NCBI GenBank assembly: GCA_022827165.1
Contig: JAJDTN010000260.1
Location: forward strand, 1 to 9,441
DNA: 9,441 nucleotides
Source of the DNA: Candidatus Latescibacterota bacterium
GTDB lineage: Bacteria > Latescibacterota > UBA2968 > UBA8231
Reading direction: 5' to 3'
A program made the translations under genes and the position numbers. The notes under the pieces were generated by a model. That model searched no databases and was not told where the DNA came from. It saw only the letters and a program-made list of their open reading frames with translations. Below, in pieces: positions 1 through 5,870 of the stretch (the stretch's first letter is position 1; each line of letters begins with the position of its first letter).

Positions 1-423
1 GTCACCCTGTGGCTCGCCGTCGACGACGCCGACGCCGGCAACAGCGCCATGCAGGTCATCCCCGGCTCCCACCGCGGCTGGCGCGAGCTGGAGACCGTCG
101 ACTCCGGCAACGACCAGATGCTCCGGCGCAGCGTGCCCGTCTCCCCGGAGCAGGAGGCCTCGGCGGTGACCCTGGAGATGGGCGCCGGCAGCCTGTCGAT
201 CCACGACTCCTTCATCCTCCACGGCAGCGACGCCAACCGCAGCGGCCGCCGGCGCGCCGGCTACACCGTCCGCTACTGCAGCACCGACAGCGCCTGGGTC
301 GACGTGGACAGCCATCCCCACCGCGTCTTCCTGGTGCGCGGCGGGGCCGGCTCCAGGGGCGATGGCTACACGAGCCTGCTCCCCGGCGTGGAGGCCACCG
401 CGGAGCTGCTGGTCGAGTCATGA
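1..423 (+). CDS. PhyH-family Fe(II)/2-oxoglutarate-dependent dioxygenase, C-terminal fragment (5' end outside window)
   Basis: Reading frame 1 is open from the first base to the TGA at 421-423 and gives the last 140 residues of a protein that begins upstream of the window. Seen: a segment around residues 17-27 reading MQVIPGSHRGW, typical of the phytanoyl-CoA dioxygenase fold (usually 'hxVIPGSHk.G'), then LHGSDANRSGRRRAGY at about residues 73-88. In PhyH enzymes the His of 'HGS..N.S' is the distal iron ligand (here His74), and an Arg about ten residues later binds the 2-oxoglutarate carboxylate (Arg83-85 here). The proximal HxD ligand pair should lie upstream of the window. Family role: oxidative hydroxylation of a small molecule or acyl-CoA using O2 and 2-oxoglutarate in the cytoplasm. 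The substrate cannot be told; bacterial members range from ectoine hydroxylase to natural-product enzymes. The stop overlaps the next gene by ATGA, so the two are probably translationally coupled. Confidence 0.85.
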   Translation, partial: VTLWLAVDDADAGNSAMQVIPGSHRGWRELETVDSGNDQMLRRSVPVSPEQEASAVTLEMGAGSLSIHDSFILHGSDANRSGRRRAGYTVRYCSTDSAWVDVDSHPHRVFLVRGGAGSRGDGYTSLLPGVEATAELLVES

Positions 424-2048
424 GGGGCGGCGACCTCCTCGTCGAGTGCCTGAAGGCGCAGGGCGTGCGCTGCATCTTCGGCATGCCGGGCACCCAGAAC
501 CTGCAGATCTACGACTCCCTGCTGCGCCGCGGCGCCGGCGCCATCGACCACTACCTGGTCCGCCACGAGTACGGCGCCACGGTGATGGCCGACGGCTACG
601 CCCGCGCCGGCGGCGACGTGGGCGTCGCCCTCACCGTGCCCGGCCCCGGAGCCAGCAACGCCTCCACCGGGCTGCTGCAGGCCTACACCGACTGCGTCCC
701 CGTGCTCCTGATCACCGGCCAGCACGACTCGCGGCACTACGGGCGCGATCCCGCCAAGCTGTTCCACGGCCTCGACCAGATGTCCTTCTTCGAGCCGATC
801 ACCCGCTACCGGGAGATCGCCCGCACCGCCGCCGACATCCCGCGCGTGGTGGAGCAGGCCTTCCGCGTCCTGCGGGCGCCGCGGCCGGGGACGGCGATGC
901 TCGAGTTCCCCCAGGACGCGGTCACCGGTCCGGCGGACGGACTGGAGGTCCCGGACCGCGTGCCCTCGCTTTCGGCCGGGACTCCCGACGAGGCGCTGCT
1001 GCGCGAGGCGGCCCGGAGTCTGGGAGCTGCCTCGCGGCCGGTGCTGCTGGCCGGCAACGCCGTGATCACGGGGCGGGCCCGAGAACAACTGCGGGCCCTG
1101 GCCGAGAAGCTCCGGGCGCCGGTGGTGGCCACCCGCCGGGGCAAGGGCGCCCTGCCCGAGGACCACGAGCTGGCCCTGCTCGACATCCGCGGCTACCTGG
1201 CGCGGCAGGCGGTGGAGGCCGCCGACTGCACCCTCGCCGTGGGCTGCCGCTTCACCTCCATCGACACGAGCCAGTGGGAGTGCCGCTTCCCGCGGCCCCT
1301 GATCCAGCTCGATCCCGAGGCCGGTGAGATCGGCCGCGAGTACGACTGCGACATCGGCGTCGCCGGGGACCTGCGCCTCAGCCTGCGGAGCCTGTGCGAA
1401 CAGGTGCCCGGGGGCGGGGGCGACTGGATGCCGCTGCTGGAGACCTGGCGCCGGCGGTTCGCGGCGCAGCCGCCGCTGCCGCTGCTGCCCGAGATCCGCC
1501 AGGTCCTGCCCGACGACGGCATCCTCTCGGTGGACGTCCACGGCATCGGCTACTCGGCCTTCGCCGAGTATCCCGTCCGCGACCCCGAGAGCTTCCTCTA
1601 CCCCTGCATCGGCGTCTCCCTGGGCCACGCCTTCCCCGCCGCCCTCGGGGCGCGGCTGGCGCGGCCCGACCGGCCCGTGGTCTGCTTCTCCGGGGACGGC
1701 GGCTTCCTCATGGGCAGCTTCGAGCTGGCCACCGCCGTGCGCTACGGCATCGACGTGACCGTCGTCGTCGTCAACGACTCGGCCCTGACCGCGATCAAAG
1801 GGTCGCAGCTGCGCGACTGCGAGGGCCGCACCATCGACACTGAGCTGACCAACCCCGACTTCGTGGCCTTCGCCCGCTCCTTCGGGATCCACGCCGAGAA
1901 GGTCTCCGACCTCGGCGGCTTCCGGCCCGCCCTGGAGCGGGCCATGGCCGCCGCCGGACCCTCCCTGGTGGAGGTCGAGATGTCCGGCCGCCAGGACGAG
2001 ATCATGAGCTGGGTCACCTGGCTGCGGGAGGACCCTCTGCGGGAGTGA
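420..2048 (+). CDS. Thiamine-diphosphate-dependent enzyme, acetolactate-synthase-like (decarboxylase/lyase/carboligase)
   Basis: A 542-residue cytoplasmic enzyme with the three-domain layout of the acetolactate synthase/benzoylformate decarboxylase superfamily. The N-terminal Pyr domain (about 1-170) opens with FGMPGTQNLQIYD and carries VRHEYGATVMADGYAR, in which Glu50 is the expected catalytic glutamate that activates ThDP; TVPGPGASN follows at 72-80. The central domain (about 190-325) is followed by a GGGG linker at 331-334. The C-terminal PP domain has the ThDP/Mg motif starting at GDG 425-427 and ending at Asn452-Asp453, where the usual end is NN. Length is typical of the family (about 540-570). 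I chose the ATG at 420 because it overlaps the previous stop and puts the conserved N-terminus at the protein start; the open frame further upstream is Arg-rich shadow sequence. Family reactions include 2-oxoacid decarboxylation, carboligation and 2-hydroxyacyl-CoA cleavage. The partner oxygenase makes a lyase acting on a hydroxylated product possible, but that is inference. Confidence 0.88.
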   Translation: MRGGDLLVECLKAQGVRCIFGMPGTQNLQIYDSLLRRGAGAIDHYLVRHEYGATVMADGYARAGGDVGVALTVPGPGASNASTGLLQAYTDCVPVLLITGQHDSRHYGRDPAKLFHGLDQMSFFEPITRYREIARTAADIPRVVEQAFRVLRAPRPGTAMLEFPQDAVTGPADGLEVPDRVPSLSAGTPDEALLREAARSLGAASRPVLLAGNAVITGRAREQLRALAEKLRAPVVATRRGKGALPEDHELALLDIRGYLARQAVEAADCTLAVGCRFTSIDTSQWECRFPRPLIQLDPEAGEIGREYDCDIGVAGDLRLSLRSLCEQVPGGGGDWMPLLETWRRRFAAQPPLPLLPEIRQVLPDDGILSVDVHGIGYSAFAEYPVRDPESFLYPCIGVSLGHAFPAALGARLARPDRPVVCFSGDGGFLMGSFELATAVRYGIDVTVVVVNDSALTAIKGSQLRDCEGRTIDTELTNPDFVAFARSFGIHAEKVSDLGGFRPALERAMAAAGPSLVEVEMSGRQDEIMSWVTWLREDPLRE

Positions 2049-2060
2049 GGTCCGGGCGCC

Positions 2061-2092
2061 GGGAGTAAGCGCCGTCGGGGGCGCCTGCTCCC
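2061..2092 (+). terminator. GC-rich hairpin after the ThDP enzyme gene, probable terminator
   Basis: Twelve bases after the stop codon, GGGAGTAAGCGCC (2061-2073) can pair with GGCGCCTGCTCCC (2080-2092). The stem is 13 positions with one G-U wobble (2066/2087) and one A-C mismatch (2068/2085), closing a 6-base loop at 2074-2079. Only two T's follow, so it lacks the U-tract of a classical intrinsic terminator. It may act as a pause or 3'-end-protecting hairpin together with the C-rich region downstream. Confidence 0.55.
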
Positions 2093-2192
2093 TTGGCCAT
2101 CGGGCCCCCGGGCCACGGTCGTTCCGCTCCCTGATCCCGCCCTATCACCGTCCCCGGCGGGACCGGCGGCCCCATGCTGGCCTCCTGGCACC

Positions 2193-2490
2193 ACGGCCGC
2201 CCGAATCCACCGCCACGGCCCCTCGCCCTACCCGCACCGCTGCCGGACAGATCCCTCGCTCCCGGTCCTATCCCTCACCATCCACCCCGGACGGACGCAG
2301 CCCCAAAGCCCGGCCGCCAAGCCCACCGCCACAGTCCCAAGCCTCATCCTGCCCTCCTCCTCTACCGCGGTCCCAAGCCCTGGCAGCCACCCGACATCCC
2401 AGCTACAGCCGGACCCCCCGAGACCGGGTGGCCGAGTTGCACCGCACCGCAGCCCCCCGTCGCCCCATCGTTCCTCCGACCTCCGACCTC
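2193..2490 (+). promoter_or_regulatory. C-rich, G-poor tract, candidate Rho utilisation (rut) region
   Basis: The + strand is strikingly C-rich and G-poor compared with the coding sequence around it. By hand count, bases 2221-2400 hold 95 C and 33 G out of 180. Short words recur: CCACCGCCAC at 2207 and 2323, and GTCCCAAGCC at 2334 and 2370. C-over-G 'bubbles' in untranslated RNA are the known signature of Rho loading sites, and this one lies immediately downstream of a gene end on the strand that would be transcribed. It fits a Rho-dependent terminator that insulates the metabolic genes from the ABC operon. This rests on composition only. Confidence 0.45.
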
Positions 2491-2516
2491 CCCCGGATTG
2501 TCCAGAATCGGAAAGG

Positions 2517-2533
2517 CCGCTGTTCGAAAGCGG
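2517..2533. promoter_or_regulatory. Inverted repeat CCGCT-N7-AGCGG, possible operator
   Basis: A perfect 5-bp dyad (CCGCT 2517-2521 and AGCGG 2529-2533) spans the palindrome TTCGAA in a less GC-rich patch, about 84 bases upstream of the fusion-protein start. A second dyad, CGTGG-CCG-CCACG, lies at 2541-2553. The location suits a regulator binding site for the ABC operon. Short dyads are common in GC-rich DNA, so support is weak. Confidence 0.25.
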
Positions 2534-2587
2534 ACACACCCGTGGCCGCCACGGCCGCAATCGCCCCGCAACAGCCGCTGTGCCGCC

Positions 2588-2603
2588 TGGCACGGGATTT
2601 GTT
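2588..2603 (+). promoter_or_regulatory. Sigma-54-like -24/-12 element upstream of the ABC operon (doubtful)
   Basis: TGGCACG-GGAT-TTGTT at 2588-2603 matches the sigma-54 consensus TGGCACG-N4-TTGCW at the whole -24 box and at the TTG of the -12 box, with correct spacing; the usual GC at -12 is GT. Against it, transcription would start near 2614, downstream of the ribosome binding site at 2605-2610 and about 3 bases before the ATG, giving an almost leaderless message. It may be chance. I found no better sigma-70-type promoter in the spacer. Confidence 0.25.
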
Positions 2604-2604
2604 C

Positions 2605-2610
2605 AAGGAG
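2605..2610 (+). promoter_or_regulatory. Ribosome binding site AAGGAG that sets the start of the fusion-protein gene
   Basis: AAGGAG ends 6 bases before the ATG at 2617. The in-frame ATG at 2428 would add 63 low-complexity residues in front of the cytoplasmic tail and has no comparable site, so 2617 is preferred. Confidence 0.7.
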
Positions 2611-2616
2611 CTTCCC

Positions 2617-3894
2617 ATGGACGAGCAGACCTCAAACAACCCCATGGACCGGCCGGTGGACCCGACCTTCCAGCGGCGCCGACGCATCAAGCGCATCGCC
2701 GTCTCGGCGGCGGGGCTGGCGGCGGCGGTCTGGCTCTTCCTGTGGCTCCCCGGGCTCATCCGGCCGTCGGTGGACGCCGACCGCATCCGCACGGCCACGG
2801 TGGAGCGCGGGCCGGTGGAGGAGACGATCACCGCCTCGGGCACGATCGTGCCCGAGTTCGAGCAGATCCTCTTCAGCCCCATCGACACGCGCCTGCTGCG
2901 CATCCTGGAGAAGCCGGGCGCCGTGCTGCGCAAGGGACAGCCCGTGGTCGAGCTGGACCTGAACCCGGCGCGCCTCGAGGTCGAGAAGCGGGCCGAGGAG
3001 CTGGCCCTGAAGCGGAACCGCCGGACCCAGCTGGAGCTGGACGAACGCCAGCGGCTGAGCGACCTGGACACGCACTGGCGCCTGAAGAAGCTCGACCTTC
3101 AGCGCCTGCAGACCCGCGTCGATCAGTACGTGGAGCTGCAGGAGATCGGCGCCGTCTCCCAGGAGGAGTTCAGCCAGGTGCAGCTGGAGGCGCAGCGCAC
3201 CGGGATCGAGCTGCGCCAGATCGAGGAGGACCGCAGCAACCTGCTGGAATCCACCCAGGCCCAGGTGGAGGCGTTGGAGGTGGAGATGAAGAGCCTGGAG
3301 CGCGAGGGCGAGGAGGCCCGCCGGCGTCTGGAGCGGGCCCGCGTCCTGGCCGACCGGGACGGCGTCCTCACCGCGGTCTCACCCGTCGTGGGCGCCCCCA
3401 TCCGCCAGGGCGAGGAGATCGCCCGCATCGCCGACCTCAGCTCCTTCCGCGCCGACGTCACCGTCTCCGACCTCCACGCCCGCCGCCTCGCCACCGGGCT
3501 GCCGGTGCGCCTGCGCATCGACGAGGAGACCTTCGTCAGCGGCCGCGTCGCCCGCATCCTGCCCACGGTGGACAACAACATCATCACCCTGGAAGTGGAG
3601 CTGGAGGACTCGGCACACGCCTTGCTCAGACCCAACCAGCGGGTCGACGCCTACATCGTCACCGCCCGCAAGGACCAAGCCCTGCGCCTCAAGCGCGGGC
3701 CCTTCATCGCCGGCGGCGCGGGCCTGCACGAGGTCTTCGTCATCCACGGAGGCACGGCGGTGAAGACCGGGATCCGCGTCGGCATCGCCAGCTTCGAGCA
3801 CTACGAAGTGGTGGAAGGACTCCTCGAAGGCGACGAGGTGATCATCTCCAGCATGAAGGACTACCTGCACCTGGACGAGGTCCAGATCAAGTAA
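2617..3894 (+). CDS. Periplasmic membrane-fusion (adaptor) protein of an ABC exporter, HlyD/MacA family
   Basis: A 425-residue adaptor expected to be anchored in the inner membrane and to reach across the periplasm, linking the ABC transporter to an outer-membrane channel or acceptor. Seen in order: a cytoplasmic tail with a basic run (RRRRIKR, about 20-26); one membrane segment (about 27-47); a first half-lipoyl segment (about 80-115, SPIDTRLL...KPGAVLRKGQPVVELD); a long charged Leu/Glu/Arg/Gln-rich coiled-coil hairpin (about 116-242); a second half-lipoyl segment (about 243-275, DRDGVLTAVSP then GAPIRQGEEIARIADL); a beta-barrel (about 276-345); and a membrane-proximal domain ending in EGLLEGDEVIIS. 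Length is normal for MacA-like proteins. There is no lipobox, so anchoring is by the N-terminal helix. Its TAA overlaps the ribosome binding site of the ATPase gene, so it is the first gene of the export operon. The hairpin length suggests partnership with a tripartite channel, but no TolC-like gene is in view. Confidence 0.88.
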   Translation: MDEQTSNNPMDRPVDPTFQRRRRIKRIAVSAAGLAAAVWLFLWLPGLIRPSVDADRIRTATVERGPVEETITASGTIVPEFEQILFSPIDTRLLRILEKPGAVLRKGQPVVELDLNPARLEVEKRAEELALKRNRRTQLELDERQRLSDLDTHWRLKKLDLQRLQTRVDQYVELQEIGAVSQEEFSQVQLEAQRTGIELRQIEEDRSNLLESTQAQVEALEVEMKSLEREGEEARRRLERARVLADRDGVLTAVSPVVGAPIRQGEEIARIADLSSFRADVTVSDLHARRLATGLPVRLRIDEETFVSGRVARILPTVDNNIITLEVELEDSAHALLRPNQRVDAYIVTARKDQALRLKRGPFIAGGAGLHEVFVIHGGTAVKTGIRVGIASFEHYEVVEGLLEGDEVIISSMKDYLHLDEVQIK

Positions 3895-3907
3895 AGGAGA
3901 GAAAGCC

Positions 3908-4573
3908 GTGATCCAGCTCGATGGCATCGAGAAGGTGTACCGCACCGACAAGATCGAGACCCTGGCCCTGAGCAACATCAACCTCACCGTCGACGCCGGG
4001 GAGTTCATCTCGATCATGGGGCCCTCGGGCTCGGGCAAGAGCACCCTGCTCAACGTCATGGGCCTGCTCGACGAACCATCCGCGGGCGACGTGAGCCTCA
4101 ACGGGCGCCACATCAACTCCTACGCCGACCGCTACCTGGCGCGCATCCGCAACGAGGAGGTGGGCTTCATCTTCCAGACCTTCCACCTCATCGCCGACCT
4201 CAACGTGGTGGACAACGTCGAGATCCCCCTCCTCTACCGCCGCGGCCTGTCGGGCAAGGAGCGGCGGCAGATGGCCCTGGAGGCGCTGGAGCGGGTCGGC
4301 CTGGGCTCGCGGGTGCGCCACTTCCCGTCGCAGCTGTCGGGCGGCCAGCAGCAGCGCGTGGCCGTGGCCCGGGCGATCGTCGGCAAGCCGCGGATCCTGC
4401 TCGCCGACGAGCCCACGGGCAACCTCGACAGCCGCATGGGCGACGAGATCATGGCCATCCTGCGGCAGCTCAACGACGAGGGCGCCACCATCGTCATGGT
4501 GACCCACGACCAGCGCCTGGCGGAGACCACGGAACGAACGGTGCGCCTCTTCGACGGCCGCCAGGTCGAGTGA
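3908..4573 (+). CDS. ABC transporter ATP-binding protein, LolD/MacB type
   Basis: A 221-residue stand-alone ATPase that would drive the permeases below from the cytoplasmic face. All nucleotide-binding motifs are intact: Walker [10 protein letters not shown] (38-46), Q-loop Gln90 in FIFQTFHL, signature LSGGQQQR (143-150), Walker B ILLADEP (163-169, Asp167 and Glu168), D-loop GNLDS (171-175) and switch His200. The FQTFHL and NVEIPLLY segments are characteristic of the LolD/MacB/FtsE-like group that partners FtsX-type permeases. Length matches LolD (about 230), whereas MacB fuses this domain to its permease. The start is GTG at 3908, eight bases after AAAGGAGA at 3893-3900; the product opens [11 protein letters not shown] as the family does. 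It is the only ATPase gene in the window and is followed by four permease genes, so it probably serves more than one permease pair. Confidence 0.93.
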   Translation: MIQLDGIEKVYRTDKIETLALSNINLTVDAGEFISIMGPSGSGKSTLLNVMGLLDEPSAGDVSLNGRHINSYADRYLARIRNEEVGFIFQTFHLIADLNVVDNVEIPLLYRRGLSGKERRQMALEALERVGLGSRVRHFPSQLSGGQQQRVAVARAIVGKPRILLADEPTGNLDSRMGDEIMAILRQLNDEGATIVMVTHDQRLAETTERTVRLFDGRQVE

Positions 4574-4580
4574 GGACGGC

Positions 4581-5870
4581 ATGCTGAGCAACTACCTCAA
4601 GGTGGCTCTCAACGTGTTCTGGCGGCACAAGTTCTTCACCGTGGTGAACCTCTTCGGGATCTGCTTCACCCTGGTGGTGCTCATGGTGGCGGCGGCCTTC
4701 ATCGACCAGCAGGTGGGGCCGGTCCCGCCCGAGGTCCACGCCGGGCGCACCCTGCACCTGGACTGGCTCTTCGTCGAGCGCGGCACCGGCGACGAGACCT
4801 TCCGGGGGACCACAAAGCCCAGCTACGCCTTCCTGGACCGCTACGTGCGCCCCCTGGAGACCGCCGAAGAGGTGACCGTGTTCTCGGAACACAACTACTG
4901 GGCGCTGCAGGGCGGCGCCGAAGAGGTGCGCGCCAACGTGACCACCACGGACGCCGCGTTCTGGGAGGTCTTCGGCTTCGACTACCGCCGGGGCCGGCCC
5001 TACACGGCCGCTGAAGTCGAAGCGGGCGACCGGGTCGCGGTGATGCGCGCCGGTTTCTGTCGCCGCGTCTTCGGCTCCGAGGCGGTGGAGGAGGGCCGCA
5101 GCGTTTCCCTCGACGGGCGGAGCTACCGCGTGATCGGTGTGGTGGCCGATCCGTCGAGCATGAGAAGCTTCGCCGACATCTGGGTGCCGCTGACCACCGA
5201 CCCGTCCCAGGAGTGGCGCACCTACAAGCTCGATGGAAAGTTCAATGCCGCGGTGCTGGCGCCGCGGCCCGGGGATGTGGAGCGCATCCGGGCCGAGCTC
5301 GCCGCCTTGCTGGCGCAGGTGGAGCCTCCTCCCGACGAGGACGGCTCCTTGCGCGGAGTCGGCGCCCCTCTGCTCACCACCCTGGAGCAGTGGGCGCGGG
5401 CCAACAACCCGAACTGGACGGAGGACTACGTCGAGGGCGATGTCTACGAGGCCGCCGTCGCCCGGCTTCGGAAATGGCTGCTCACCCTGGCGGGCTGTGC
5501 CCTGCTGTTCATGCTGCTGCCGGCTCTCCACCTGGTCAATCTCAACATGGGCCGCATCGAGGAGCGCACCTCCGAGATCGGCGTGCGCAAGTCCTTCGGC
5601 GCCTCGACCCGCGTCCTGGTGGGGCAGTTCGTCGCCGAGAACGTGCTGCTCACCCTGGTGGGGGCGGCGGTCAGCCTGCCCTTGAGCTGGGGGATCCTGT
5701 CGCTCCTGGCGCTGGGAGGTCCCCTCTACCTCGATGGCGGGGTGCTGGCGCGGACCTTCATCTACGGGCTGTTGCTCGCCCTGTTCTTCGGGGCGGCCTC
5801 CGGGGCCTGGCCGGCCTGGAAGATGGCGCGCCTCCATCCCGTCGGGGCCCTGACCGGGAGGGAGAGATGA
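4581..5870 (+). CDS. ABC permease A1, FtsX/MacB family
   Basis: A 429-residue inner-membrane permease with the four-helix FtsX/MacB plan. A short cytoplasmic start ([17 protein letters not shown]) leads into TM1 (about 19-41). A large periplasmic MacB_PCD-like domain follows (about 42-297), with [15 protein letters not shown] at 127-141 and [10 protein letters not shown] at 181-190. TM2 is at about 298-322, then the cytoplasmic coupling segment [14 protein letters not shown] (329-342), TM3 (about 346-378) and TM4 (about 392-412), ending [15 protein letters not shown]. Such type VII ABC permeases use ATP-driven mechanical movement, usually to push substrate through the periplasm or extract lipoproteins, rather than opening a membrane pore. 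The ATG at 4581 has GAGGA just upstream and lies 7 bases after the ATPase stop. Its stop overlaps permease B1 by ATGA. It is paralogous to A2 at 7666-8916, with 24 of the first 40 residues identical by hand alignment. Confidence 0.9.
   Translation: MLSNYLKVALNVFWRHKFFTVVNLFGICFTLVVLMVAAAFIDQQVGPVPPEVHAGRTLHLDWLFVERGTGDETFRGTTKPSYAFLDRYVRPLETAEEVTVFSEHNYWALQGGAEEVRANVTTTDAAFWEVFGFDYRRGRPYTAAEVEAGDRVAVMRAGFCRRVFGSEAVEEGRSVSLDGRSYRVIGVVADPSSMRSFADIWVPLTTDPSQEWRTYKLDGKFNAAVLAPRPGDVERIRAELAALLAQVEPPPDEDGSLRGVGAPLLTTLEQWARANNPNWTEDYVEGDVYEAAVARLRKWLLTLAGCALLFMLLPALHLVNLNMGRIEERTSEIGVRKSFGASTRVLVGQFVAENVLLTLVGAAVSLPLSWGILSLLALGGPLYLDGGVLARTFIYGLLLALFFGAASGAWPAWKMARLHPVGALTGRER

Larger units (their letters stand above)
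2049..2616. other. Intergenic spacer between the metabolic pair and the ABC operon, no gene seen
   Basis: About 570 bases without a convincing gene. Open frames cross it on both strands, but their translations are Pro/Arg/Ser-rich and low in complexity, with no domain. They owe their length to the scarcity of stop codons in GC-rich DNA. The spacer contains the hairpin at 2061-2092, a C-rich tract at about 2193-2490, inverted repeats at 2517-2533 and 2541-2553, and a sigma-54-like element at 2588-2603. The operon promoter should be in its right half. Confidence 0.7.

Noticed and set aside
9..419. N-terminal extension of the ThDP enzyme starting at base 9
   Set aside because: The translation is an Arg/Pro-rich shadow of the PhyH frame. 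The conserved ThDP N-terminus begins just after the ATG at 420.
1408..1420. G-run (GGGGGCGGGGG) as a possible G-quadruplex
   Set aside because: It encodes the Gly linker between two ThDP-enzyme domains, and only two long G-runs are present, so coding explains it.
366..1892. 508-residue open frame on the minus strand opposite the ThDP gene
   Set aside because: Low-complexity Gly/Val/Asp/Gln-rich translation with no domain. It is a shadow of GC-rich codon use; the + strand frame carries clear enzyme motifs.
2207..2379. Short direct repeats (CCACCGCCAC twice, GTCCCAAGCC twice) as a repeat array
   Set aside because: Only two copies each, irregular spacing, and expected by chance in such a C-rich tract. 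No CRISPR-like or tandem structure.
2228..2593. 121-residue minus-strand frame in the spacer as a possible small gene
   Set aside because: Gly/Arg-rich low-complexity translation without motif or convincing start signal.
2428..2616. Longer start for the membrane-fusion protein at 2428
   Set aside because: It adds 63 residues unlike any adaptor N-terminus, while AAGGAG sits at the right distance before the ATG at 2617.
2174..2962. 262-residue Pro-rich + strand open frame beginning in the spacer
   Set aside because: The composition simply reflects the C-rich DNA, and the second half is an out-of-frame copy of the adaptor gene. No ribosome binding site or domain.
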